Notes: generated by a model not told the origin, from the letters alone. A stretch of 64,000 nucleotides of DNA from Marinimicrobium agarilyticum DSM 16975 (GCF_000423345.1 NZ_AUHU01000004.1:419070-483069), one strand, 5' to 3'; positions 46,730-57,244 are shown, counted from the first letter of the stretch. A program made the numbers and translations.

Positions 46730-49381
46730 ATGCAAGAAGATATCGATGCCCTCGAAACGAGAGAATGGCTGGATGCCCTTGAGTCGGTTGTTCGCCACGC
46801 AGGCAAAGAGCGGGCTACCTTCCTGCTCAAGCAGCTTTCGGAAGATGCGGTCGATCACGGAATTGATCAGCCCTCGGCGATTACCACGCCGTACCGCAAT
46901 ACCATTCCGGTTTCGAAAGAAGTGCAGAGCCCCGGCGATGCCTACATCGAGCGCAAGATTCGTTCCATCATCCGTTGGAACGCCATTGCCATGGTGGTGC
47001 GTGCGAACAAAAGCGCCGACGAGTTGGGTGGCCACATCGCTTCCTTCTCATCGGCGGCGACCCTCTATGAAGTGGGTTTCAACCACTTTTTCAAGGGCAA
47101 TGACGGCGATAAGCCGGGTGACATGGTGTACTTTCAGGGCCACAGCTCTCCCGGCATGTACGCCCGTTCCTATGTTGAAGGGCGCCTGACCGAAGACCAA
47201 CTGGATAATTTCCGCCGCGAAGTGGACGGTAAGGGGCTCTCTTCCTATCCGCACCCGTGGTTGATGCCGGACTATTGGCAGTTCCCCACCGTTTCCATGG
47301 GTCTGGGCCCGATTGCCGCGATTTATCAAGCGCACGTCATGCGTTATCTGGATCAGCGAGGCTTGGTCGAGAAAGGCGGTCGCAAAATCTGGGCCTTCCT
47401 GGGGGATGGCGAGTGTGATGAGCCGGAAAGCCTGGGAGCTATCTCCCTGGCCGGACGTGAAAAACTCGACAATCTGATTTTCGTGATCAACTGCAACCTG
47501 CAGCGCCTGGATGGCCCGGTTCGTGGCAACGGCAAAGTTGTCCAGGAACTGGAAGGGGCATTCCGCGGTGCCGGCTGGAACGTGGTCAAGGTACTGTGGG
47601 GCGGCCAGTGGGATAAACTGCTGGAGAAGGACAAAACCGGTCTGCTGCAAAAGCGCATGAACGAAGTGCTCGACGGCGAAATGCAGAACTACAAAGCCAA
47701 CGGCGGGGCCTACACGCGCGAGCACTTCTTCGGTAAATACCCGGAGCTGCTCGAGTTGGTCAAAGATATGACCGACGATGAAATTCTGCACTTGGCCCGC
47801 GGCGGCCACGACGCCCACAAGGTGTATAACGCCTACCATAACGCGGTGAACACCAAGGGTCAGCCTACCGTGATTCTGGCGCAAACGGTAAAAGGTTACG
47901 GTATGGGCCCCACCGGTGAAGCGGTGAACAACGCCCACCAGGTGAAGAAGCTGGACCTTGAAGGCCTCAAAACTTTCCGCGATCGTTTCAATATTCCCAT
48001 TGAAGACAAAGATCTCGAGAAGATCCCGTACTACCGTCCGCCGGAAGACAGCGCCGAGATGCAGTATCTGCAAGAGCGCCGCAAGGAATTGAACGGTTAC
48101 CTGCCCTCGCGCAAGGCGGATTTCGAAGCGCTGGAAATTCCCAAACTGGATGCGTTTGCCAAGCAGCTGGAAGGCTCAAAAGGCCGCGAGATTTCCACGA
48201 CCATGGCTTTTGTCCGGGTACTGAATGTCCTGATCAAAGACAAAAATATTGGTGATAAAGTGGTCCCGATTGTTCCGGACGAAGCCCGGACTTTTGGTAT
48301 GGAAGGCATGTTCCGGCAGGTGGGTATCTATTCGGCGGAAGGCCAGAAGTACACCCCGCAGGATGCCGGCCAGATCATGTACTACAAAGAGGACCAGAAA
48401 GGCCAGATCCTCGAGGAAGGCATCAACGAAGCCGGCTCCATGTCGGCATGGATTGCCGCAGCCACGTCCTACAGTAACCACCAGACGCCGCTGCTGCCGT
48501 TCTACATTTACTATTCCATGTTCGGTTTCCAGCGCATCGGCGACCTGGCCTGGCTGGCCGGCGACGCTCAGGCGCGCGGCTTCCTGCTCGGTGGTACCGC
48601 CGGTCGCACAACCCTGAACGGGGAGGGTTTGCAGCACCAGGATGGTCACAGCCATATCTTGGCCAATACCGTTCCGAACTGCCGCAGCTATGACCCGACC
48701 TTCTCCTACGAAGTGGCGGTCATCGTTCAGGACGGCCTCAAGCGTATGTATCAGGACAAGGAAAACTGCTACTACTACATCACCCTGATGAACGAGAACT
48801 ACGAGCACCCGGACATGCCGAAAGGCGTGGAAGAGGGCATCATCAAGGGGATTTACCAACTCGAAAAAGGCACCAGCAAGAAGAAAAACCGCGTTCAGTT
48901 GCTGGGCTCCGGCACCATTCTGAACGAAGTGCGGGCGGCCGCCGAAATGTTGCGTAAAGACTTCAGCGTGGAAGCGGACGTCTGGAGCGTGACCAGCGTG
49001 AACGAACTGACCCGAGATGGTCAGCGTGTCACCCGATACAACATGCTGCACCCGGGGGAAACCCCGCGCAAAGCCTACCTGACCGAACAGCTCGAAGGTC
49101 AGGACGGGCCGGTGATCATTGCCACGGATTACATGAAAAACTACTCCGAGCAATTGCGCCCCTATGTGCCGGGTGATTTCACCGTATTGGGCACCGATGG
49201 CTTCGGTCGCAGCGACAGTCGTCAAAAACTGCGCCATTTCTTCGAAGTGGACCGTCACTTCGTGGTAATCGCCGCGCTCAAGTCCCTGGCGGATCAGGGC
49301 AAGATCAAGCCCGATGTGGTCAGCAAGGCCATTAAACAGTTTGGCATTGATCCGGACAAGGCCGACCCCCTGACCGTGTAA
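46730..49381 (+). CDS. aceE: pyruvate dehydrogenase E1 component, homodimeric
   Basis: Decarboxylates pyruvate with thiamine diphosphate in the pyruvate dehydrogenase complex, 883 residues. Visible are the ThDP fold segment IWAFLGDGECDEPESLGAI with later NCNLQRLDGPVRGN (the GDG..N motif) and DEARTFGMEGMFRQVGIYS. The length matches the group-1 AceE of gammaproteobacteria. It is followed by aceF after 70 bp. Confidence 0.97.
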   Translation: MQEDIDALETREWLDALESVVRHAGKERATFLLKQLSEDAVDHGIDQPSAITTPYRNTIPVSKEVQSPGDAYIERKIRSIIRWNAIAMVVRANKSADELGGHIASFSSAATLYEVGFNHFFKGNDGDKPGDMVYFQGHSSPGMYARSYVEGRLTEDQLDNFRREVDGKGLSSYPHPWLMPDYWQFPTVSMGLGPIAAIYQAHVMRYLDQRGLVEKGGRKIWAFLGDGECDEPESLGAISLAGREKLDNLIFVINCNLQRLDGPVRGNGKVVQELEGAFRGAGWNVVKVLWGGQWDKLLEKDKTGLLQKRMNEVLDGEMQNYKANGGAYTREHFFGKYPELLELVKDMTDDEILHLARGGHDAHKVYNAYHNAVNTKGQPTVILAQTVKGYGMGPTGEAVNNAHQVKKLDLEGLKTFRDRFNIPIEDKDLEKIPYYRPPEDSAEMQYLQERRKELNGYLPSRKADFEALEIPKLDAFAKQLEGSKGREISTTMAFVRVLNVLIKDKNIGDKVVPIVPDEARTFGMEGMFRQVGIYSAEGQKYTPQDAGQIMYYKEDQKGQILEEGINEAGSMSAWIAAATSYSNHQTPLLPFYIYYSMFGFQRIGDLAWLAGDAQARGFLLGGTAGRTTLNGEGLQHQDGHSHILANTVPNCRSYDPTFSYEVAVIVQDGLKRMYQDKENCYYYITLMNENYEHPDMPKGVEEGIIKGIYQLEKGTSKKKNRVQLLGSGTILNEVRAAAEMLRKDFSVEADVWSVTSVNELTRDGQRVTRYNMLHPGETPRKAYLTEQLEGQDGPVIIATDYMKNYSEQLRPYVPGDFTVLGTDGFGRSDSRQKLRHFFEVDRHFVVIAALKSLADQGKIKPDVVSKAIKQFGIDPDKADPLTV

Positions 49382-49393
49382 TCACGAAGGTAT

Positions 49394-49415
49394 CCCCCGG
49401 GGGTAGCCCCGGGGG
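49394..49415 (+). terminator. strong GC hairpin between aceE and aceF
   Basis: CCCCCGGGG pairs with CCCCGGGGG around GTAG; no U-run follows. It may tune the E1:E2 ratio through processing or attenuation. Confidence 0.5.
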
Positions 49416-49451
49416 TGGGTCGAACACCAAGAATGTGAGTGAGGAGTTACT

Positions 49452-51428
49452 GTGGCCACAGAAACCATCAAAGTCCCCGATATCGGCGGCTCCGAAGATG
49501 TTGAAGTGATTGAAATTGGCGTCGCGGTGGGGGATACCGTCGAAGCTGAAGGCACGCTGGTTACCCTGGAAACCGACAAGGCCTCGATGGACATCCCCTG
49601 TCCCAAAGGCGGCAAGATCGCCAAGATCCTGGTGAAGGAGGGCGACAAGGTCTCCGAGGGCTCCCCGCTGGTGGAACTGGAAAGCGAGGGTGCTGGCGAC
49701 GATGGGGACACCCAGGAGTCAACCTCTGAGCCGAAATCGGAAGAGAAATCCGAATCTAAAGAGGCCGCTCCCAAGAAAGAGGCGAGTGGCAAGTCTTCTT
49801 CAGGCGGCAGTGAAGTTGATATTCCCGTGCCCGATATCGGCGGTTCCGAGGGCGTGGAAGTGATCGAGATCTGCGTCAAGGCCGGTGACGAAGTCAGTGA
49901 AGGTGATTCGCTGATTGTCCTGGAAACCGACAAGGCTTCGATGGAAATTCCCTCCCCCCAGGGCGGTACCATCAGCAGCATCGCCCTGAAAGAGGGAGAC
50001 AAGGTCTCCGAAGGCGATCTGATCGGCAAGATGAAAACGGCCGGCGGTTCCGATGAGGAAGCGACGGAAAAAGAGACCTCTTCCTCAGAGGCTCCGGCGG
50101 AGAAACCGGCGCAGGCCGCTCAGAGCGGTGGCGCGCAGGATGTTCCCGTTCCGGATATTGGCGGTTCCGAAGGCGTGGAAGTGATTGAAGTCTGCGTCAA
50201 AGAGGGCGACGAGGTTTCCGAGGGCGATTCACTGATCGTCCTGGAAACCGACAAGGCGTCCATGGAAATCCCTTCGCCCGTTTCCGGCAAGGTCAAAAGC
50301 ATTGCCCTGAAAGAGGGCGACAAAGTCTCCCAGGGTGACAAAATTGGTGTGGTGGAAACCACCGGCGGCTCAGCGGAAGCGGCCCCCAAGGCAGAGGCTG
50401 ACACCAAGCCGTCCGAGTCCGCTTCGTCCAAAGCTGAGCCGGCCGAGCAGAAAGCCGAATCCTCCGGTTCACCCGCTACAGCCACGGCTGCCAGCGAGCA
50501 GGTGATCAACAGTGGCGACGTCTACGCCGGTCCGGCGGTTCGGAAGCTGGGTCGCCAGTTGGGCGTGGATCTGGCCAAGGTGAAAGGCTCCGGCCCGCGT
50601 GGACGCGTGACCAAAGACGATGTTCGCGACTACGTGAAGAATATCGTTACCACGTCCCAGTCCGGCGGTGGTGCGGTGGCCGGCGCGGGTGGCGCGATTC
50701 CTCGTGTACCGCCAGTCGACTTTGCCAAATTCGGTGAGATTGAAACGGTGAAAATGAGCAAGATCAAGAAGCTCACCGCCGATAACATGACCCGCAGCTG
50801 GCTGAACGTTCCCCATGTTACCCAGTGGGACGACGTCGATATCACCGAAATGGAAAACTTCCGCCAGGGGCTCAAGGCCGAAGCGGAGAAGCGGGGTACC
50901 AAGCTGACACCACTGCCGTTCCTGCTGAAGGCTTGTGCCTCGGCGCTGGCAGCGGAACCCAGCTTCAATGTGTCGTTGCATCACGATGGCGAGCACATGG
51001 TGCAGAAGAAATATATCCATATTGGCATGGCGGTGGACACGCCCAACGGGCTGGTGGTGCCGGTCATTCGGGATGTGGATAAGAAAGGCCTGTGGGAGTT
51101 GGCGGAAGAAGCATTGACCATGGCGAAGAAAGCAAGAGACGGTAAGCTGACCGCCGCAGAAATGCAGGGCGGCTGCTTTACCATCTCCAGCCTTGGTGCC
51201 ATGGGCGGCAGCGGCTTCACGCCTATTGTGAATACCCCGGAAGTGGGTATTCTCGGGGTCTCGCGCGCCCAGATGAAGCCCGTGTGGAATGGCAGTGAGT
51301 TTGTGCCGCGCAATATGCTGCCGATCTCCCTGTCTTACGACCATCGCGCGGTTAACGGCGCCGATGCCGGCCGCTTCTTCACCTACCTGTCTGGAGTGCT
51401 GGCCGACGTTCGTCGTCTGTTGCTCTGA
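49452..51428 (+). CDS. aceF: pyruvate dehydrogenase E2, dihydrolipoamide acetyltransferase
   Basis: The core of the pyruvate dehydrogenase complex, 658 residues. Three lipoyl domains each carry ETDKASM (lipoyl Lys at about 43, 160 and 266), joined by Ala, Pro, Glu and Ser-rich linkers. A peripheral subunit-binding domain follows (YAGPAVRKLGRQLGVDL, about 355-390), then the catalytic domain with SYDHRAVNGADAGRF. The GTG start follows GAGGAG. Lipoyl domains 2 and 3 are almost identical. Confidence 0.97.
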   Translation: MATETIKVPDIGGSEDVEVIEIGVAVGDTVEAEGTLVTLETDKASMDIPCPKGGKIAKILVKEGDKVSEGSPLVELESEGAGDDGDTQESTSEPKSEEKSESKEAAPKKEASGKSSSGGSEVDIPVPDIGGSEGVEVIEICVKAGDEVSEGDSLIVLETDKASMEIPSPQGGTISSIALKEGDKVSEGDLIGKMKTAGGSDEEATEKETSSSEAPAEKPAQAAQSGGAQDVPVPDIGGSEGVEVIEVCVKEGDEVSEGDSLIVLETDKASMEIPSPVSGKVKSIALKEGDKVSQGDKIGVVETTGGSAEAAPKAEADTKPSESASSKAEPAEQKAESSGSPATATAASEQVINSGDVYAGPAVRKLGRQLGVDLAKVKGSGPRGRVTKDDVRDYVKNIVTTSQSGGGAVAGAGGAIPRVPPVDFAKFGEIETVKMSKIKKLTADNMTRSWLNVPHVTQWDDVDITEMENFRQGLKAEAEKRGTKLTPLPFLLKACASALAAEPSFNVSLHHDGEHMVQKKYIHIGMAVDTPNGLVVPVIRDVDKKGLWELAEEALTMAKKARDGKLTAAEMQGGCFTISSLGAMGGSGFTPIVNTPEVGILGVSRAQMKPVWNGSEFVPRNMLPISLSYDHRAVNGADAGRFFTYLSGVLADVRRLLL

Positions 51429-51454
51429 TGAGGTGAGTGTTCGCGGTATCGTTT

Positions 51455-51484
51455 AAAAAAGGCCAGCATTTGCTGGCCTTTTTT
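51455..51484. terminator. rho-independent terminator after aceF
   Basis: AAAAAAGGCCAGCA pairs with TGCTGGCCTTTTTT around a 2-nt core; a near-perfect bidirectional terminator. Confidence 0.93.
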
Positions 51485-51543
51485 ATGGCGGTTTTAACAC
51501 CGCCATTCGTCAGTGCTATAACAACATAAAGTGAGAGAGCAGA

Positions 51544-52539
51544 ATGAAAAAATTCATCGTAGGGTTGATTCCCCTCATCACCGTCGCCTGTTCAAACGGC
51601 GTCATCACCGAACCGCCAGTGAAGTTTGAAAATACCTACACGGCGGAAAATACCTTTGAAAAAGAAGTCAAAAACTTCCCGTTTATTGAGATAGCCAGCC
51701 GAGAGCTGCCCGAAGGTGTCATTGCGGAACACGACTTGACCTACGTACAGTACGGGCGTCGGGCGTTGCAGCTGGATCTCTATCGACCGGAAGAGCGCGT
51801 CGCTCAGGCTCGGCCCGCGATTGTGCTGGTCCACGGCGGTGGCTGGCGCTCCGGTTACCGGGAAAACCTGACGCCTCTGGCCCAGGCGCTCGCGCAGCGA
51901 GGTATCGTGGCCGCGAATATCAGCTATCGGCTGGCGCCGGAAGCCCAGTTCCCCGCGGCGATTCACGATGTGAAGGCCGCGATTCGCTGGCTTCGCCAAA
52001 ACGCCGATGCCTATGGGGTGGATCCCGACAAAATCGCAGTTGGTGGCACATCGGCGGGGGGCCAGATTGCCAGCCTGACCGGCGTCACGGCGGGAAATAC
52101 CTACTTCGACCCACAACAAGCGAGCAGTGAGGTCTCCAGTGATGTTCAGGCCATCGTCAATATCGACGGTCTGTCGGACTTCACCTCGGAGGAGGCGCGT
52201 AAGCACGAGGATGATCCGAGCAAAAATCCCTCCGCTGCCGGTTCCTGGTTTGGCGGGCGCTATGCTGAGCAGACCGAGCGCTGGCATAAGGGGTCTCCCA
52301 CTTACTATGTGCACGAAGACATGCCGCCCATTTTCTATCTGAACAGCGCCCGGGAGCGCTTTGGGGTGGGGCGCGATGAGATGATAGAGAAAATGAAGCC
52401 GCTGGGCGTGCCTTACCGGACGGAGAAGTTCGACAATACCCCCCACACATTCTGGTTATTCGATCCCTGGTTGCAGCCAACGGCCGACGAGGTGGCCGAC
52501 TTTCTGTGGGAGACCCTGGGGGATTCTGGCGTAGACTGA
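51544..52539 (+). CDS. alpha/beta hydrolase lipoprotein, esterase-like
   Basis: 331 residues with a lipobox ITVAC (C16). The alpha/beta hydrolase landmarks are VHGGGWRSGY (oxyanion hole, 97-105), GTSAGG with nucleophile S170, and a His in NTPHTFWLF. This pattern is close to carbohydrate-esterase and acetyl-esterase type enzymes anchored in the membrane. The substrate is unknown; a role in plant-polymer deacylation is possible in an organism with GH74, but there is no direct link. AGAGAGCAG precedes the ATG. Confidence 0.8.
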   Translation: MKKFIVGLIPLITVACSNGVITEPPVKFENTYTAENTFEKEVKNFPFIEIASRELPEGVIAEHDLTYVQYGRRALQLDLYRPEERVAQARPAIVLVHGGGWRSGYRENLTPLAQALAQRGIVAANISYRLAPEAQFPAAIHDVKAAIRWLRQNADAYGVDPDKIAVGGTSAGGQIASLTGVTAGNTYFDPQQASSEVSSDVQAIVNIDGLSDFTSEEARKHEDDPSKNPSAAGSWFGGRYAEQTERWHKGSPTYYVHEDMPPIFYLNSARERFGVGRDEMIEKMKPLGVPYRTEKFDNTPHTFWLFDPWLQPTADEVADFLWETLGDSGVD

Positions 52540-52591
52540 TCGGTCGGGGTATGATGAGGACGAGCTGTTTTGGCCTTCAAGAGGAATCCGT

Positions 52592-53473
52592 TTGAGCCCA
52601 CCGATCGCAAACCGCTCGCCTCTGGTCCTTCCCGCACTCTTCTTTCTGCTGGTTATCAGTATTGTGGAAGGGGTCATTTTTGCTTACAAAGCGAAAGTGG
52701 ATAGTGACCAACGTCTGCAAGCGTTAGCTTTTGCCGCCGATCTGCGCTCCCGTGCCGAGCGAGAGCTCAATGGGGTGCTGTATCTGACACGTGGACTGGC
52801 GGGCTACTTCTCCGTTCGCCATCAGTCGCTGGAACGTGATGAGATTCTCGGCATTTTGAGAGTCGCCTACGAAACCACGCCCGTGGTGCGTAACTTTGGT
52901 GTCGCCGTGGGCTATGAGCTGAGCTACGTCTATCCCCATGAACGAAACGAAGCGGCGATCGGACTCGATTACCGCGAGCTGGAACAGCAGTGGCCCGATG
53001 TAAAGCGGGCCATTGAGGAACGCCGTCCGGTGTTGTCGGAAAATGTGTCGCTGCTTCAGGGCGGCACGGCTTTTGTCTACCGGGATCCCATTTATATCGA
53101 TAACGACTACTGGGGGCTGCTATCCACAGTAATTGATGCCGAGCCGCTGTTGAATTCGATGTTTGCCCAGCAGGAGCGAGATGGTCGGCACACGTTTGCG
53201 GTGCGCTCCCGGCGCGGGGAAACGCCAATGCTCCTGTGGGGACGGCCTGAGGTATTCGAAGCGCCTGAGGCGGTGACACTATCGTCCGAGCGGCGCTGGG
53301 ACTATGCCGTCAAGCCGCGTGAGGGTGATGCCCATTGGCTCCCGATTTTCGTGCTGCGGATATTTGGCTGGATATTGGCGCTGGTGGCTGCATTGGGGGC
53401 TTACACCACCTTGCTTCATCGGCGCCAGAAGCACGGCCAGAGGGTGGGTGACTCGCCCTCAGCCCCGGAATAA
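52592..53473 (+). CDS. orphan CHASE-domain membrane protein
   Basis: 293 residues from a TTG start behind GAGGA. One N-terminal and one C-terminal membrane segment (about 12-32 and 250-272) enclose a periplasmic CHASE-type sensor (YLTRGLAGYFSVR.., NFGVAVGYEL..VYP, VYRDPIYID). After the second segment only about 20 cytosolic residues remain, so there is no kinase, GGDEF or other output domain. It may be truncated or act with a partner. The 3' end overlaps the converging VanZ-like gene by 15 nt. Confidence 0.75.
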   Translation: MSPPIANRSPLVLPALFFLLVISIVEGVIFAYKAKVDSDQRLQALAFAADLRSRAERELNGVLYLTRGLAGYFSVRHQSLERDEILGILRVAYETTPVVRNFGVAVGYELSYVYPHERNEAAIGLDYRELEQQWPDVKRAIEERRPVLSENVSLLQGGTAFVYRDPIYIDNDYWGLLSTVIDAEPLLNSMFAQQERDGRHTFAVRSRRGETPMLLWGRPEVFEAPEAVTLSSERRWDYAVKPREGDAHWLPIFVLRIFGWILALVAALGAYTTLLHRRQKHGQRVGDSPSAPE

Positions 53474-53842
53474 TTGGTGGCTCCAGCGAGGCAGATACTT
53501 CCTGAAGGCGCCGATGAGCAAAAGGCCGGAGCCAATGCCCAGGGCATTGGCCATCATATCCCCCAGGCTGAGTGTTCTGGGCGGCATAAAGTGTTGCAGC
53601 ACCTCGATCAGGCCCGAATAGCCAAGCAGTAGGAGCGCCCGTTGCCACCAGGGCCAGCCGGGTAGGGCGGCGGTAATGGATAACCCCGCCACCAGGTAGC
53701 CCAGGTAATGCATCACCTTGTCGTTGTACTGCGGGATATGGGGCCCGGCAGAAGTGGTCAGGCCCATATAAGTATAAATCACCAGCAGGAGCACAAACTG
53801 CCACCGACACAGCGCGTACCACCAACCCGGAAATCCCACCAT
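53459..53842 (-). CDS. VanZ-like membrane protein
   Basis: 127 residues with about four hydrophobic segments; NDKVMHYLGYLVAGL and GLIEVLQHFMPPRTLSLGDMMANALG are typical of VanZ-like proteins. Function unknown. It lies 4 bp after the Usp gene on the same strand and overlaps the CHASE gene tail to tail. Confidence 0.75.
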   Translation of the reverse strand: MVGFPGWWYALCRWQFVLLLVIYTYMGLTTSAGPHIPQYNDKVMHYLGYLVAGLSITAALPGWPWWQRALLLLGYSGLIEVLQHFMPPRTLSLGDMMANALGIGSGLLLIGAFRKYLPRWSHQLFRG

Positions 53843-53846
53843 AGTC

Positions 53847-54701
53847 TTAACGCAGAACCATAAGGGAAATACGTGTCTTACTGATCATTGCGGTCGTGGT
53901 GCTGCCCACGATCAGATGGCGGATACGCGAGTGCCCGTAGGCACCCATGATCAGCAAGTCAATGTCGTGAGTGTGCTGGTATTCTTCCAACGCCGTCTCC
54001 GGGTCCCCCGCCACAAGAGTGGCGGGCGCTTCAAAGCCCGCGTCGGTCAAGGTCTTCCGGGCCCATTCCAGCTGTTCCCGATGGCTGTCGCTATCCGTTC
54101 CCACCATTACCAGGTGAACGGGAATACCGCGAAAGAGTGGGCTCGCCGCGACCATCTCCACGCCCTTGCGGGTGGTGGCGCTGCCGTCAAACGCCATCAT
54201 GATGGCCTGAGGCGGCTCGAAGCTCTGTTGAGCGATCAGAATGGGCTGGTGCAGCGTCCGGATGATCTGTTCGAGGTGGCTACCGATATGGCCGTGTGCC
54301 GAGGCGGTGTCGGCGCCGCGCTTACCCACCACCAGCATCCGCGTTTCCGCTTCCAGATCCGCGAGAGCATCGACCAGTTCACCATGGCGCTGACGAGTTT
54401 CGATGCCACTGATGCCTTGGGCCTCGGCTCGCTCGCGGGCCGCCTTCAGGGTTAACCGTCCGTGTTCCATCGCGATCTTTGCCCGTTGCTCGTCCAGGCT
54501 GGCCAGCTCTTCCAGAAGCGCCTCCTGGGAGCCAAAACCGATGCTGCCGCTGAGGTTCTGTTTGCGGGTTTTGCCGGGTTCGTCCAATACATGCAGAAGG
54601 CTCAGCGGTGCTTCCAGGCGCTGGGCGGACCAGGCGGCGTAGTCGCACACCGATTCGGCATACTGGGAATCATCAATGCAGGCAATGACTTTGTTATGCA
54701 T
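53847..54701 (-). CDS. tandem universal stress protein
   Basis: 284 residues made of two UspA folds (1-145, 160-284). The second keeps the ATP-binding pattern [17 protein letters not shown]; the first has the related [16 protein letters not shown]. It is downstream of and close to the SulP gene, a common pairing of SulP transporters with Usp domains. Confidence 0.88.
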   Translation of the reverse strand: MHNKVIACIDDSQYAESVCDYAAWSAQRLEAPLSLLHVLDEPGKTRKQNLSGSIGFGSQEALLEELASLDEQRAKIAMEHGRLTLKAARERAEAQGISGIETRQRHGELVDALADLEAETRMLVVGKRGADTASAHGHIGSHLEQIIRTLHQPILIAQQSFEPPQAIMMAFDGSATTRKGVEMVAASPLFRGIPVHLVMVGTDSDSHREQLEWARKTLTDAGFEAPATLVAGDPETALEEYQHTHDIDLLIMGAYGHSRIRHLIVGSTTTAMISKTRISLMVLR

Positions 54702-54718
54702 AGGTTTTATCCCTTTTC

Positions 54719-56203
54719 TCAGTGGCCCATCAGTTGTTCGACGTCGTCGGGCTTGTCATGCACGGCGAAGCGGTCGACCAGCGTTGCACTCGCTTCGTTC
54801 AGACCCACCAGCTCAACATCGGTCCCTTCGCGGCGGAACTTCAGAACCACCTTGTCCAGGGAACTGACCGCAGTAATGTCCCAGAAGTGCGCCCGGTGAA
54901 GGTCGATGGTAACGTTTTCGATCGCTTCTTTGAAATCGAAGCCGTCGATAAACTGTTCGGCGGAGGTAAAAAAGACCTGGCCCACCACGTTGTAGGTGCG
55001 GTGCTCCCCATCATCTGAGAGGGACGAGCCAATATAGAGAATATCCCCCACTTTACGCGCAAAAAACAGAGCGCTGAGCAGCACGCCCACGAGCACGCCC
55101 AGGGCCAGGTTGTGGGTGGCCACCACAACCACCACCGTCGAGACCATCACGATACTGGAGCTTTTGGGGTGATCCTTCAGGTTCTTCACGGAGGACCAGC
55201 TGAAGGTCCCGATGGACACCATGATCATTACCGCCACCAGGGCCGCCATGGGAATGGCCGCCACCCATTGATCCAGGAAGACCACCATGATCAGTAGCCC
55301 AACACCCGCCACCAGTGTCGACAGGCGGGTCCGGCCACCGGATTTCACATTGATTACCGACTGGCCGATCATCGCGCACCCGGCCATGCCCCCGAGCAGG
55401 CCAGAGCCGATATTGGCCACGCCCTGACCCATGCACTCGCGGTTCTTATTGCTGGGTGTGTCGGTCAGGTCGTCGACAATGGTAGCGGTCATCATGGACT
55501 CCAGCAGCCCGACCACCGCCAGGGTGATGGAGTAGGGAAAAATGATCTGCAGCGTTTCTAAGTTCAGTGGTACCTCGGGCCACAGCAGCACCGGCAGGCT
55601 GTCCGGCAACTCGCCCATGTCGCCCACCGTGCGCAGATCCAGGCCAAAATACAGGGCCACACCGGTGAGGAACACGATGCACACCAGGGGCGAAGGCACC
55701 GCCTTGGTCAGCAGCGGGAAAAGATAGATGATGCCAAGGCCCGCCGCGAGCATGAGGTAGACCGTGAGCGTGGCGTTCTCGCCGGTAATTTCCGGCAATT
55801 GGGCCAGAAAGATGAGGATGGCCAGCGCATTCACAAACCCGGTAACCACCGAGCGCGATACAAAACGCATCAGCCCACCCAGTTTGAAAATACCCGCCAC
55901 AATCTGGAACACGCCGGTCAAAAGGGTCGCGGCAAGCAGGTATTCCAGGCCGTGCTCTTTGACCAGCGTCACCATCAGCAGCGCCATGGCGCCGGTGGCG
56001 GCAGAGATCATCCCCGGCCGACCGCCGGCAAAAGCAGTGACCACGGCGATACAGAAAGAGGCGTACAGGCCGACCTTGGGGTCCACGCCGGCAATGATGG
56101 AAAAGGCGATGGCTTCGGGAATCAGCGCCAGAGCGACCACGATGCCCGCCAGGCTGTCACCTTTGAGATTTGAGAACCAGTTCTGTCGAATGTGTGTGAA
56201 CAT
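54719..56203 (-). CDS. SulP family anion transporter with STAS domain
   Basis: 494 residues. About 12 hydrophobic segments (1-395), with the SulP motif [27 protein letters not shown], and a C-terminal STAS domain (about 400-485). The transported anion could be sulfate, bicarbonate or another; it cannot be told here. Co-oriented with the Usp gene 17 bp downstream. Confidence 0.88.
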   Translation of the reverse strand: MFTHIRQNWFSNLKGDSLAGIVVALALIPEAIAFSIIAGVDPKVGLYASFCIAVVTAFAGGRPGMISAATGAMALLMVTLVKEHGLEYLLAATLLTGVFQIVAGIFKLGGLMRFVSRSVVTGFVNALAILIFLAQLPEITGENATLTVYLMLAAGLGIIYLFPLLTKAVPSPLVCIVFLTGVALYFGLDLRTVGDMGELPDSLPVLLWPEVPLNLETLQIIFPYSITLAVVGLLESMMTATIVDDLTDTPSNKNRECMGQGVANIGSGLLGGMAGCAMIGQSVINVKSGGRTRLSTLVAGVGLLIMVVFLDQWVAAIPMAALVAVMIMVSIGTFSWSSVKNLKDHPKSSSIVMVSTVVVVVATHNLALGVLVGVLLSALFFARKVGDILYIGSSLSDDGEHRTYNVVGQVFFTSAEQFIDGFDFKEAIENVTIDLHRAHFWDITAVSSLDKVVLKFRREGTDVELVGLNEASATLVDRFAVHDKPDDVEQLMGH

Positions 56204-56481
56204 AGGTTTCCAGCAGTTTTCAGTTTATGTCGCAGGTGGCCGCTGAAGACTCACGGACTCTGGACAGGTTGAACAGTGAGTACCGGCGGGCAAGCGACCC
56301 TTGCAAATCAGGGAGGACGGGCGACGGGAATATCCACGAGGCCAGGTCGCTGTGACCGGTGATGGGTGTTGTTATCGTCGGCAGTCGGATCGACAGGGCG
56401 GCCGGTTCGGATGCCTGGGTAAGAAGGGCGCGGATTGTAGCGGAAAAAGGTGCCGATTGCACCTGTACAGGGGAAGCAAAC
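56204..56481. other. intergenic region between sulP and mobA
   Basis: 278 bp between two minus-strand genes. No hairpin-family repeat or terminator with U-run is visible. It should contain the sulP promoter, which I cannot locate confidently. Confidence 0.35.
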
Positions 56482-57117
56482 TCAGCGCTCAGCCTCGTCT
56501 GCCAGCGGGAGGAAAGCCTCGGCGTTGTGCAGGTCCTGAGGTTGGTTGATATTGAAAAACGGGTCATAGCCGTGCCGGGAAAAGGGCGCTTCGACCCAGC
56601 GTTGAGCCTGAGCCCAGTCCTGAAGTCTGGGGCTCTTCTCGGCCTTGAGCGCGTCCCTGACCGCAGGCAGCAAGCGACGGTGCCAGAGTGCGAAAATCGG
56701 GTGCAGGCGGCCCTCGGAGCTCGCCACCGCCAGGTCAGCCTCGGTGTCCAGTGCCTGCTCAAGCAGCGCGGGCACCAAGTCAGTGGGGAAGAAAGGGGTG
56801 TCGCTGGCGAAGCTGACCAGCCACTCGGCGTCGGGGCGGTGATGAGTCAGCCATTCCAGTCCGGCGTGGATACCCGCCAGCGGCCCCGGAAAGTTCGGAT
56901 ACTCATCCGACAGGACAGTGAGCCCGCTGCGGGTAAAGCGCAGGTGGTTGCCGTTGGCGTTGAGCAGCAGCTCATCCACCTGGGGTCTTGCTTTGCGGAT
57001 GGCACGATCCAGCAGCGTACGTCCCCCGAGGGGTAGCAGGCATTTGTCCCCGCCACCCATTCGGCGGGCGAGTCCTCCGGCGAGGATAATGCCGAGGATC
57101 GGGTTATTATGTGTCAT
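56482..57117 (-). CDS. mobA: molybdenum cofactor guanylyltransferase
   Basis: Attaches GMP to molybdopterin to give the bis-MGD cofactor; 211 residues. The nucleotide-binding loop LAGGLARRMGGGDKCLLPLGG and FPGPLAGIHAGLEWL, SFASDTPFFPTDLV are typical. No other molybdenum genes lie nearby. Divergent from pdxH. Confidence 0.9.
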   Translation of the reverse strand: MTHNNPILGIILAGGLARRMGGGDKCLLPLGGRTLLDRAIRKARPQVDELLLNANGNHLRFTRSGLTVLSDEYPNFPGPLAGIHAGLEWLTHHRPDAEWLVSFASDTPFFPTDLVPALLEQALDTEADLAVASSEGRLHPIFALWHRRLLPAVRDALKAEKSPRLQDWAQAQRWVEAPFSRHGYDPFFNINQPQDLHNAEAFLPLADEAER

Positions 57118-57244
57118 AGTCTTGGTTAACGGCGTTGGTAATAATCAGTACTATACGCTGGAAGGTCATGAGCGCGCGACCGTTTTCCGCCAGAACCTTC
57201 CCGGGTAGGCCCCGGAGCCAATCAGTCATACGGGAGTAATAAGC

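Noticed and set aside
56220..56762. A minus-strand frame overlapping mobA
   Set aside because: Arg/Ser/Thr-rich shadow of mobA with no family features.
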